In this document: one piece after another, positions 23,582 through 30,784 of the stretch | Layout: each line of letters begins with the position of its first letter | Position numbering within the stretch: the stretch's first letter is position 1 | Assembly (NCBI GenBank): GCA_016744615.1 | Contig: JADGEA010000013.1 | Location: 1 to 38,325, forward strand | Direction of reading: 5' to 3' | DNA: 38,325 nt | From: Flavobacteriaceae bacterium | GTDB lineage: Bacteria > Bacteroidota > Bacteroidia > Flavobacteriales > Flavobacteriaceae | The notes under the pieces: model-generated | What the model was told of the DNA's origin: nothing | The model's input: only the letters and a program-made list of their open reading frames with translations | The model's database searches: none | Made by a program: the position numbers and the translations under genes

Positions 23582-24310
23582 TTATTTCCAATAATCAGCA
23601 ACCCAAGGTGCTGCTCTCACATATCGATACCACTTTCCTCTCCCTCCTTTAATTGCTTTATGAGGATTTATTTCTCCGTGAAATATTATTATTTTTGATC
23701 CTTTTGGTATTATTGGTTTTTTCCAAAATGCTAATGGAAAACGCGAAACACAATCATATTTAAAACTTGGACACCACTCCTTATCCCAATACTTCAGTTT
23801 ACCCTTGTCATAAATTTCGTGTGTTAGAAACTCTTGTTCATTGCGGTGAATTTTAATAACCTCATCAAAATTTTCTATGAAATCATCAAAAACATATCCG
23901 TGTTTACCAATATCAAATCTATAAACAGAGGAATTTCCGGTGATTCTCCAAGTTCTCCAGCTGTGATCCTTGATAATTCTGAACTCACCATCAACATCGA
24001 AAAAACAATCAATATTATCAACAATAACGATATCAAGATCTAAAAATAATGCACGACCCTTTAATCCGTATAAATCTGATTTTAAAGTAGTAAGCTTTTT
24101 CCACATGCGTTCAGGAAGATTAGAAGGAATATCTATTTCCGGAATTGGATAACACTGAATATCTTTATCAATTCCCTTTTCATCATCCGTAAAGCAAACC
24201 ATTTTAAATTCATACGTTAAATTTTTCTTAACCATTGCATATAACCTGTTTACATATTCGGAACCATATAAAGTTCCCCACTTCATGCAAAAAATATATT
24301 TGTCTGTCAT
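23582..24310 (-). CDS. Glycosyltransferase (GT8-like)
   Basis: The 242-residue protein has a nucleotide-sugar-transferase-like start (YIFCMKWGTLYGSEYVNRLY), the metal-binding DxD motif in ALFLDLDIVIVDN (about 95-107), and a late IIIFHGEINPHKA that resembles the HxGxxKPW-type metal site of GT8 enzymes. No membrane segment is seen, so it should act in the cytoplasm. Donor and acceptor are unknown; no polysaccharide cluster is adjacent. A TAACTTTG -7 box at 24348-24355 precedes it, so it is separate from the aromatic operon. Confidence 0.72.
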   Translation of the reverse strand: MTDKYIFCMKWGTLYGSEYVNRLYAMVKKNLTYEFKMVCFTDDEKGIDKDIQCYPIPEIDIPSNLPERMWKKLTTLKSDLYGLKGRALFLDLDIVIVDNIDCFFDVDGEFRIIKDHSWRTWRITGNSSVYRFDIGKHGYVFDDFIENFDEVIKIHRNEQEFLTHEIYDKGKLKYWDKEWCPSFKYDCVSRFPLAFWKKPIIPKGSKIIIFHGEINPHKAIKGGRGKWYRYVRAAPWVADYWK

Positions 24311-24347
24311 AATTTATTTATATGAATTAAATAATAAAAAGAAAAAA

Positions 24348-24355
24348 CAAAGTTA
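24348..24355 (-). promoter_or_regulatory. -7 box for the glycosyltransferase gene
   Basis: Minus-strand TAACTTTG matches TAnnTTTG exactly, 38 bases before the ATG, in the gap after the aroG-like gene. Confidence 0.4.
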
Positions 24356-24386
24356 ACAATTCAATTTCACTTTATGAATATTTAAG

Positions 24387-25466
24387 TTATCCGTTGATAA
24401 TTTTCTCTTGATGTGCAATTGATTCCTGATGAATTGCCTTAAATATTTTTTCAATAAATCCTTGGGTCAAACCCTGCTCTTCTCCTTTTTCAACCACTTT
24501 TTGTAAAATTTCGTTCCAACGTGTATTTTGTAGTACAGCTACATTACTTTCTTTTTTTGCCTTTCCAATATTCGCAACTATTTGCATTCTTTCTGCCAAA
24601 ATTTCCAATAATTGATCATCTTTTTCATTGATCTCTTTACGAAATGCATTCAATTTTGAAACAGATTCTTCTCTTTCAAAACGTGGTTTTCTCACTTTCA
24701 ATTCTTCCATGATTTCAACCAGACGTACAGGTTTTATTTGCTGACTAGCATCACTCCAGGCATCATCCGGATGACAATGGGTTTCAATCATCAAACCATC
24801 AAATTTAAGATTTAAAGCAGTTTGTGAAACTTCAAAAATCCCTTCTCTATTACCACAAATATGCGATGGATCATTGATAATTGGCAATAAAGGATATTGA
24901 GTTTTCAAATCAATTGGGATTTGCCAACTTGGAATATTTCTGTATTTAGATTTTCTAAAAGATGAAAAACCTCTATGAATCGCACCTAAATTAGTTACTC
25001 CCATTTTATAAAAACGCTCAATAGCACCAATCCATAATGCAGGATCTGGATTAATTGGGTTTTTTACCAAAACAATTTTATCAGTTCCCTGAATTGCATC
25101 TGCAATCTCCTGAACAGCAAAAGGGTTTACAGATGTACGAGCACCAATCCATAAAACATCTACATCAAATTCTAATGCCAGTTTTGCATGTTGTGCATTT
25201 GCAATTTCTACTGCAGTTAACATACCTGTTTCTTCTTTTACTTTTAATAGCCATGGTAAAGCTTTTGCACCATTCCCTTCAAAAGTTCCAGGTCTGGTTC
25301 TAGGCTTCCAAACACCTGCTCTAAAAATTGTGGTATCTGTATTTTTTAATTCATGAGCCACTTCTAATACCTGTTTTTCACTTTCTGCACTACATGGACC
25401 GGCAATTACCAACGGATGATTCAATTCCATCTTATCCAACCATATTCTAAAATTTGTGTTTTCCAT
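24387..25466 (-). CDS. Bifunctional DAHP synthase / chorismate mutase
   Basis: Residues about 15-260 form a type I-beta (KDO8P-synthase-like) DAHP synthase: PLVIAGPCSAESEKQV, FRAGVWKPRTRPGTFEGNG, and metal ligands in IETHCHPDDAWSD. Residues about 268-359 form an AroQ-type chorismate mutase: LNAFRKEINEKDDQLLEILAERM, then IGKAKKE and the helix EKIFKAIHQESI. It catalyses the first shikimate step and the first step towards Phe/Tyr, a fusion that lets prephenate or chorismate feed back on DAHP synthase. It is the last gene of the pheA operon, 4 bp after tyrA. Confidence 0.95.
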   Translation of the reverse strand: MENTNFRIWLDKMELNHPLVIAGPCSAESEKQVLEVAHELKNTDTTIFRAGVWKPRTRPGTFEGNGAKALPWLLKVKEETGMLTAVEIANAQHAKLALEFDVDVLWIGARTSVNPFAVQEIADAIQGTDKIVLVKNPINPDPALWIGAIERFYKMGVTNLGAIHRGFSSFRKSKYRNIPSWQIPIDLKTQYPLLPIINDPSHICGNREGIFEVSQTALNLKFDGLMIETHCHPDDAWSDASQQIKPVRLVEIMEELKVRKPRFEREESVSKLNAFRKEINEKDDQLLEILAERMQIVANIGKAKKESNVAVLQNTRWNEILQKVVEKGEEQGLTQGFIEKIFKAIHQESIAHQEKIING

Positions 25467-25470
25467 CTTT

Positions 25471-26328
25471 CTAATTTGTTTTAATTCCAGCTAAAACCTC
25501 CTTTATGCGATTTGTATTTTCCATCATGGCATAAACATCTTCAACTGATTCGTTTTCAATTATTTGTTTAAATTCGTTTAAATTTTTTATATACTCGTTC
25601 AATGATTTTAATATGGATTCTTTGTTTTGTAAAAATATGGGGGTCCAAGTTGCCGGGTTACTTTTTGCAAGTCTTACCGTAGATGCAAAACCACTACCTG
25701 CCATATTAAAGATACTTTTTTCATCCTTTTCAATTTCTAAAACAGTTTTTCCAAGCATAAAGGAACTGATATGTGATAAATGTGAGACATAGGCAATGTG
25801 TGTATCATGCTGTTTAGCCGATTCCATATACACATTTCTCATTTTCAGATCTTCAAATAAACTACTTGCCCTTTCTACCATTGCTGCACTACTCAAATGT
25901 TGTTCACAAATGATATTTACTTTATCCGTAAAAAGATCATAAATAGCAGCTTCTGGCCCTGAAAATTCAGTACCTGCAATTGGGTGTAATGCTACGAAAT
26001 TTTTCCTTTTCGGATGATCTTTTACTGCCTTGCAAATTCCAACCTTGGTAGATCCAACATCAAATACCAAAGTATTTTCATTGACCAGATCCAACACCTG
26101 GTTTGCTATTATTGGCGCAATATTAACTGGAACAGCAATAATCACTACATCCATATCTTTAACAATATTAATAGTAGCTTTTTTATAGATAATCCCAAGA
26201 TCCAATGCTTTTTGTAAATGCTCTGAGTTTTTATCAATTCCATAAATAGTTGCCCACGAAGTCTTTTTTAACTCTAAAGCCAAAGAACCTCCAATCAATC
26301 CTAATCCGATAACTGCAATTTTTTTCAT
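25471..26328 (-). CDS. tyrA: Prephenate dehydrogenase
   Basis: The 285-residue protein has an N-terminal NAD(P)-binding motif, VIGLGLIGGSLALELKK (about 5-21), and the TyrA block ALHPIAGTEFSGPEAA (about 117-132), where the His is catalytic, then DTHIAYVSHLSHISSFML and MAGSGFASTVRLAKSNP. It oxidatively decarboxylates prephenate to 4-hydroxyphenylpyruvate. Start and preceding stop overlap (ATGA, four bases) with the aminotransferase gene, so translation is coupled. Confidence 0.95.
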   Translation of the reverse strand: MKKIAVIGLGLIGGSLALELKKTSWATIYGIDKNSEHLQKALDLGIIYKKATINIVKDMDVVIIAVPVNIAPIIANQVLDLVNENTLVFDVGSTKVGICKAVKDHPKRKNFVALHPIAGTEFSGPEAAIYDLFTDKVNIICEQHLSSAAMVERASSLFEDLKMRNVYMESAKQHDTHIAYVSHLSHISSFMLGKTVLEIEKDEKSIFNMAGSGFASTVRLAKSNPATWTPIFLQNKESILKSLNEYIKNLNEFKQIIENESVEDVYAMMENTNRIKEVLAGIKTN

Positions 26329-27473
26329 GAGATACGTTTTAATACTTCCTTAATTTTATCTTCTTTTACACAAAGTGAAAACCTAATATAATTATCGCCA
26401 TTACTCCCGAAAATCATGCCCGGTGTAATAAAAACATCTTTATTATATAAAAGGTCATCTGTTAATTCAGTTGCTGATCTCCCTTCAGGGACTTTTGCCC
26501 AAACAAACAAACCAACACTATTTTTATCGTAAACACAATTTAAAACATCACATATTTCCCATACAATTTTACGACGTTCTTTATAAACAGCATTCATCTT
26601 TTCAAACCAATCATTTGACAAATTTAATGCTGCAATTGCCCCCTGCTGAATTCCATAATACATCCCGGAATCCATGTTGCTTTTCACCTGTAAAATATTG
26701 TTGATGTTCTCTTTGCTCCCTAAAACCATACCAACTCTCCAGCCTGCCATATTAAATGTTTTACTTAAAGAATTTAATTCAATAGCAACATCTTTTGCCC
26801 CTTTGTATGCCAAAATACTTTTCGGATTATCATTCAAAACGAAACTATACGGGTTATCATTCACAATCAATATATTGTGTGTTTTTCCAAAAGCAATCAA
26901 CCTTTTGAATAATGCATCCGTTGGAGTTGCTCCTGTTGGCATATGCGGATAATTTACCCACATAATTTTTACTTTCGTTAGATCTGATTTTTCTAATGCT
27001 TCAAAATCAGGAAACCAGTTATTATCTTCATTTAAATCATAAAAAACAGGTTTAGCTTCTACCAAATTGGTAACTGAAGTATAGGTTGGATATCCTGGAT
27101 TCGGAATTAAAACTTCATCTCCAGCATTAAGATATGCCATGGATATATGTAATATTCCTTCTTTTGATCCCATTAATGGAAGGATTTCCGAATTAATATC
27201 AAGATCAGCAACAGTATAATATTTCTTATAAAAATCAGCAATAGACTGTCGGAGTTCAGGCACCCCCTGATAACTTTGGTAACCGTGATTTTGAGTCTGT
27301 TTGGAAGCATTTGCTATTGCATCAATTACCTCCTTGGGAGGAGCCATATCTGGGCTTCCAATACCTAAATTAATGATAGGTTTACCCTGAGCAATCAATT
27401 CTCTAACCTCTCTTAATTTTATTGAAAAGTAGTACTCTTTTACATTATTTAATCTATTTGCTTTCATCCTCAT
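26325..27473 (-). CDS. Class I/II aminotransferase of the aromatic operon
   Basis: The PLP enzyme has about 382 residues. Recognisable are INLGIGSPDMAPP, GYQSYQGVPELRQSIADF, the Asn/Asp/Tyr region IMWVNYPHMPTGATPT and NDNPYSFVL, the PLP Lys in LNSLSKTFNMAGWRVGM, and the C-terminal Arg region NYIRFSLCV. By context it should transaminate phenylpyruvate and 4-hydroxyphenylpyruvate (or arogenate). The longer frame from a TTG at 27503 would overlap pheA by 26 bases; ATG 27473, four bases after the pheA stop, or ATG 27467 fits better. Confidence 0.9.
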   Translation of the reverse strand: MRMKANRLNNVKEYYFSIKLREVRELIAQGKPIINLGIGSPDMAPPKEVIDAIANASKQTQNHGYQSYQGVPELRQSIADFYKKYYTVADLDINSEILPLMGSKEGILHISMAYLNAGDEVLIPNPGYPTYTSVTNLVEAKPVFYDLNEDNNWFPDFEALEKSDLTKVKIMWVNYPHMPTGATPTDALFKRLIAFGKTHNILIVNDNPYSFVLNDNPKSILAYKGAKDVAIELNSLSKTFNMAGWRVGMVLGSKENINNILQVKSNMDSGMYYGIQQGAIAALNLSNDWFEKMNAVYKERRKIVWEICDVLNCVYDKNSVGLFVWAKVPEGRSATELTDDLLYNKDVFITPGMIFGSNGDNYIRFSLCVKEDKIKEVLKRIS

Positions 27474-27477
27474 TTTC

Positions 27478-28311
27478 CTACTTATTTCGTTGGTATTCAC
27501 CAATAATTTTTAAATGTTTTACCTTTTTTTTGATCAAATGCAAAGCATTTTTATACAATTTATAATCATCAATAAGCAAGTCAATAAAAAAAGCATAACT
27601 CCATTTCTTTTTAATAATGGGCATAGATTGTATTTTAGTCATGCTAATTTCATGCTTTGCAAAAATATCTAAAACTTCTGCTAAACTACCTGTCTTGTGT
27701 TTTGTTATAAATTTAATGGACGCCTTATTTTTTACCTGTCCTTTTTTATTCTTAGGCTTCTGAGAGCTTTTTTCTCTGTTTAAAACAAAGAACCTTGTAG
27801 AGTTTTGTTTAATCGTTTGTATATCATCACGAATCACTTCCAGATCATAAATTTCAGCGGCTCTTTTGCTGGCAATTGCTGCTATACCTTTAATTTGTTG
27901 CTCCTGAATTCTTTTAGCAACTTCTGCAGTATCACTTTCTTCTACTAATTTAATATTCGGGTGATCTCTAAAGAATTTTCTACATTGTAAAATAGCCATA
28001 GGGTGCGACCAAACCTCTTTGATATCTTCCAATTTTTGTCCTTTTAAAGCCATTAAATGGTGATGAATATTTAAATAAACCTCTCCTTTTATAGATAGAT
28101 CATATTCATCAATCAAAGCATAGTTGGGTAAAATAGCCCCAGCTATAGAATTTTCAATCGCCATTACCGCACTGTCAACTTCTTTATTTTTAAGCAAAAC
28201 AGGTATTTCAGTAAAAGATAAACACTCACTTAAAGTAATATCTTTTCCAAAAAAATCTTCTGCCACTATATGGTGGAATGAACCTTTTATACCTTGAATT
28301 GCAATTTTCAT
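27478..28311 (-). CDS. pheA: Prephenate dehydratase
   Basis: The 277-residue protein has a catalytic PDT domain (about 1-180) with KIAIQGIKGSFHHIVAEDFF, the ENSIAGAI substrate stretch, and the catalytic TRF motif in NSTRFFVLNR. An ACT regulatory domain (about 195-270) starts SIKFITKHKTGSLAEVLDIF; its GSLAEVL and the IESRP-equivalent IQSMP bind Phe in homologues, giving feedback inhibition. No chorismate mutase is fused here; that activity is in the last gene of the operon. Transcription is predicted to be controlled by the leader peptide and attenuator just upstream (28324-28508). Confidence 0.95.
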   Translation of the reverse strand: MKIAIQGIKGSFHHIVAEDFFGKDITLSECLSFTEIPVLLKNKEVDSAVMAIENSIAGAILPNYALIDEYDLSIKGEVYLNIHHHLMALKGQKLEDIKEVWSHPMAILQCRKFFRDHPNIKLVEESDTAEVAKRIQEQQIKGIAAIASKRAAEIYDLEVIRDDIQTIKQNSTRFFVLNREKSSQKPKNKKGQVKNKASIKFITKHKTGSLAEVLDIFAKHEISMTKIQSMPIIKKKWSYAFFIDLLIDDYKLYKNALHLIKKKVKHLKIIGEYQRNK

Positions 28312-28323
28312 TTTATTTTATTC

Positions 28324-28356
28324 AAAAAAAAAGTCCCGAATTTCTTCGAGACTTTT
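28324..28356 (-). terminator. Attenuator (rho-independent terminator) in the pheA leader
   Basis: On the minus strand AAAAGTCTCGAA (28356-28345), loop GAAA, TTCGGGACTTTT (28340-28329): 12 paired positions, one of them T-G, followed without a break by T to 28324 (nine T after the last C). The pheA ATG is only 12 bases further on, so a terminator here can only serve to stop transcripts before pheA. Its 5' arm is complementary to 28390-28396. Confidence 0.85.
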
Positions 28357-28396
28357 AGGTTATATTTTATTATAATTTTAAATATACACAGTCTCG
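28347..28396 (-). promoter_or_regulatory. Antiterminator stem of the pheA leader
   Basis: Minus-strand CGAGACT (28396-28390) pairs perfectly with AGTCTCG (28353-28347), the 5' arm of the terminator. A second stem inside it, TATATTT (28386-28380) with AAATATA (28367-28361), adds 7 bp. CGAGACT lies within codons 21-23 of the leader ORF and TATATTT at its stop codon, so a ribosome reaching the stop would block both. This is seen in the sequence; the switching is inferred. Confidence 0.75.
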
Positions 28397-28458
28397 CCTT
28401 TATTTGTAAAATAAAAGAAAAAGAAATAACGAGTATAAAAATTATTTGTATTAATCAC
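28378..28458 (-). CDS. Phe/Tyr-rich leader peptide (26 aa) of the pheA operon
   Basis: A GTG start at 28458 opens 26 codons ending in TAA 28378-28380. Six codons are Phe and four Tyr; the centre reads R-Y-F-F-F-F-Y-F, codons 10-17. The ORF begins about 13 bases after the expected transcription start and ends just after the antiterminator's 5' half. When charged Phe or Tyr tRNA is short, a ribosome should stall at codons 11-17, leaving the antiterminator free to form. There is no clear Shine-Dalgarno sequence, as is usual in this phylum, and GTG is the only plausible start because the frame is closed by TAG upstream. Confidence 0.75.
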   Translation of the reverse strand: MINTNNFYTRYFFFFYFTNKGETVYI

Positions 28459-28477
28459 TTTTTTTAATTTATGGCAG

Positions 28478-28508
28478 CAAATCTATACATAAATTTTATA
28501 TTTCCAAA
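28478..28508 (-). promoter_or_regulatory. Promoter of the pheA operon
   Basis: Minus-strand TTTG (28508-28505), exactly 19 bases, TAGATTTG (28485-28478): a full match to the Bacteroidetes TTTG/TAnnTTTG promoter. The predicted transcription start is near 28471, 13 bases before the leader GTG. The rest of the 350-base gap, 28509-28661, is AT-rich and holds two palindromes in front of gldA. Confidence 0.75.
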
Positions 28509-28591
28509 TATTTTTATAGAAATATTGGATTTTTATTTGAATTTTATTTGTTTTAGTGTGAAACTCTTAACAGAATATGCTTAATCATCAA

Positions 28592-28635
28592 TTTAGTTTG
28601 CCAAAACTAAACAATCTTTAAACAAAATTTTGTTT
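28592..28635. promoter_or_regulatory. Two palindromes upstream of gldA
   Basis: TTTAGTTT/AAACTAAA (28592-28599 and 28604-28611, 4-base spacer) and the perfect 16-mer AAACAAAATTTTGTTT (28620-28635). They lie 27-70 bases before the gldA ATG, where a regulator could bind. No exact TAnnTTTG box is found for gldA; TTTCTTTG at 28633-28640 is the nearest. Confidence 0.35.
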
Positions 28636-28661
28636 CTTTGTCATGTCAAAATTAATTGCAA

Positions 28662-29555
28662 ATGTCGATTCTTGTAGAGAATACAACGAAATTATATGGT
28701 AAACAAAAAGCATTAAATAATGTGAGTTTTGAAATTCCATCTGGTGAAATTGTTGGTTTTTTAGGCCCAAATGGGGCAGGAAAATCAACCATGATGAAAA
28801 TTATTACTGCTTATATTCCAAAAACAGAAGGGAAAGTTTCCGTTAATGGTTTTGATGTTGATAAAGATCCTTTAGAAGTTAAAAGGTCAGTAGGTTATTT
28901 ACCTGAACACAATCCTCTTTACTTGGATCTTTATATTAAAGAATATTTGAAATTTCATGCCTATATTCACAAAGTTACCAAAGAAAGAATTGAAGAAATT
29001 ATTGAACTGGTTGGGCTTACACCCGAGCAACATAAAAAAATAAGTCAGTTATCAAAAGGGTACAGGCAAAGAGTTGGTCTGGCAGCAGCACTTTTGCATG
29101 ATCCCGAGGTTTTAATCTTAGATGAACCAACAACTGGACTAGATCCAAATCAACTGGCAGATATCAGAAACCTTATCAAAGAAATTGGAAAAACAAAAAC
29201 GGTTCTACTTTCTACACACATTATGCAGGAAGTGGAAGCCATGTGTGACAGAGTGATCATCATCAATAAAGGAGAAATAGTTGCCGATAAAAAATTAGAA
29301 GATCTGCTAAAAAATCAGGAGCAGATTATTGAAGTTGAATTTGATCTACTTGTGGAAAAACAATTGTTGCAAAAAATCCCCAATATCAAAACCATTGAAA
29401 ATATTTTTGACAATAAATGGAATTTGACTTTTGACACCAAAAAAGATATGAGGGCTCAAATTTTTGATTTTTCAAAAGATAATGGACTGAGAACATTACT
29501 CTTACATCAAAAAATAAATAGTCTTGAAAATCTATTTTATAACCTAACAAAATAA
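28662..29555 (+). CDS. gldA: Gliding-motility ABC transporter ATP-binding protein GldA
   Basis: The 297-residue ATPase has Walker A GFLGPNGAGKSTMMK (about 33-47), Q-loop YLPEHNPLY, signature LSKGYRQRVGL, Walker B VLILDEPTTGLDP and the switch His in LLSTHIMQEVE. The start SILVENTTKLYGKQKALNN and the whole length match GldA of gliding flavobacteria, which works with the membrane subunits GldF and GldG; these are not in the window. ATG 28662 is chosen over the TTG at 28656. A porin gene follows 7 bp later. A generic ABC exporter ATPase is the alternative. Confidence 0.88.
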   Translation: MSILVENTTKLYGKQKALNNVSFEIPSGEIVGFLGPNGAGKSTMMKIITAYIPKTEGKVSVNGFDVDKDPLEVKRSVGYLPEHNPLYLDLYIKEYLKFHAYIHKVTKERIEEIIELVGLTPEQHKKISQLSKGYRQRVGLAAALLHDPEVLILDEPTTGLDPNQLADIRNLIKEIGKTKTVLLSTHIMQEVEAMCDRVIIINKGEIVADKKLEDLLKNQEQIIEVEFDLLVEKQLLQKIPNIKTIENIFDNKWNLTFDTKKDMRAQIFDFSKDNGLRTLLLHQKINSLENLFYNLTK

Positions 29556-29562
29556 ATATAAC

Positions 29563-30744
29563 TTGACTAAAAGGAACCTTTTATTCTTATCCTGGTTTTT
29601 ATTTTCTTCTATTTTATTTGCTCAGGAAGATAAAAAAGACTTTTATATCACCAAAGGAAAAGGTTTTGAATTTCATTTTTTTGAAGATCAATATTTACTT
29701 CAAGTTGATTTTAGAGGTCAGTTTAGAGCAAATTATTTACACAATGAATTTCCAATATTAGGCGAGGGCTTTACAGAAGAAAATACCAACTTTAAAATAA
29801 ATAGAGCCAGAATAAAAATTGGTGGCCATATTTATAAACCGTATTATAAGTTTTATTTTGAACAAGACCTAGTTGGAGGTAATTTGTTGGATTTTAGAGT
29901 GATGATTGAAAAATATTCTTTTTTAAAATTGAAAGTAGGGCAATGGAAAGCCAGATATTCAAGAGAGAGAATCATATCTTCAGGAAATCAACAAGATGTT
30001 GAAAGATCAATAATCAATAGTGTTTTTACAATTGACAGACAACAAGGAGTTTCACTTTATGGAAATTTAAAAGGGAATGGATCTGCAAATTTTAATTATT
30101 GGGTATCCGTTTTTTCAGGTACCGGCAGAGGTGGAACTTCTAATGATAATAGTACTTTAATGTATTTGTTGCGACTACAATGGAATCCAAATGGAGAAAT
30201 ATTAAAATTTTCGGGTTCAGATATAGAAAATCATCAAAAATTTATTTCATCATTTGCTATTGCAGGAGTTACCAACACTAGTAAATACACACAATTTTCA
30301 ACAAGTGGTGGAGGACAATTACCTGGTTTTGAAGATGGAATTGACGGACAATATAAAGTCGATCAGTTTTTGTTCGAAACAGCTTTTAAATATAAAGGAA
30401 TATCATGGCAGCAAGAATTACATTATAAAAATGTGGATGACAAGGTTAATTTAGAACAAACTTCTTTGATAGGTAACTATTTTCAATTGGGCTATTTTTT
30501 TAACTCTAGTTTTAAAAAATTCCCAAAAGAATTAGAAATCTTTGCGCGCCAGGCATTTTATAATCCAAACTTAGATATTTCTGGTAATAATCATTACGAA
30601 TATACAATTGGCTGTAACTGGTTTTTTAAAGGACATAAAAACAAATTAACATTTGACTATTCTTATTTACAAACCGATGAAACAGAGTTGGTCTATAATA
30701 AGGGGAATAGATTTAGATTACAATGGGATATTTCTATTTTTTAA
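29563..30744 (+). CDS. OprO/OprP-type (phosphate-selective family) porin
   Basis: A signal peptide (KRNLLFLSWFLFSSILFAQ) follows a TTG start codon at 29563; the frame is closed by TAA upstream and no ATG fits. The mature barrel of about 370 residues shows FKINRARIKIGGHIYKPYY and FYFEQDLVGGNLLDF near the N-terminus, LKVGQWKARYSRERI, and an aromatic C-terminus LQWDISIF, all typical of the porin O/P family in Bacteroidetes. It is likely a trimeric outer membrane porin for anions such as phosphate, though specificity is not visible. It lies 7 bp after gldA, so they are probably co-transcribed. Confidence 0.82.
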   Translation: MTKRNLLFLSWFLFSSILFAQEDKKDFYITKGKGFEFHFFEDQYLLQVDFRGQFRANYLHNEFPILGEGFTEENTNFKINRARIKIGGHIYKPYYKFYFEQDLVGGNLLDFRVMIEKYSFLKLKVGQWKARYSRERIISSGNQQDVERSIINSVFTIDRQQGVSLYGNLKGNGSANFNYWVSVFSGTGRGGTSNDNSTLMYLLRLQWNPNGEILKFSGSDIENHQKFISSFAIAGVTNTSKYTQFSTSGGGQLPGFEDGIDGQYKVDQFLFETAFKYKGISWQQELHYKNVDDKVNLEQTSLIGNYFQLGYFFNSSFKKFPKELEIFARQAFYNPNLDISGNNHYEYTIGCNWFFKGHKNKLTFDYSYLQTDETELVYNKGNRFRLQWDISIF

Positions 30745-30761
30745 AGGAGAATCTTAAATTG

Positions 30762-30769
30762 TATCTTTG
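30762..30769 (+). promoter_or_regulatory. -7 box for kdsA
   Basis: TATCTTTG matches TAnnTTTG exactly, 15 bases before ATG 30785; no clear -33 element. Confidence 0.45.
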
Positions 30770-30784
30770 TGAAAAAATAAAACT

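Noticed and set aside
28378-28508. T-box or metabolite riboswitch for the pheA leader
   Set aside because: No T-box sequence or known aptamer pattern is visible, and the Phe/Tyr-rich ORF with 2:3/3:4 pairing explains the leader fully.
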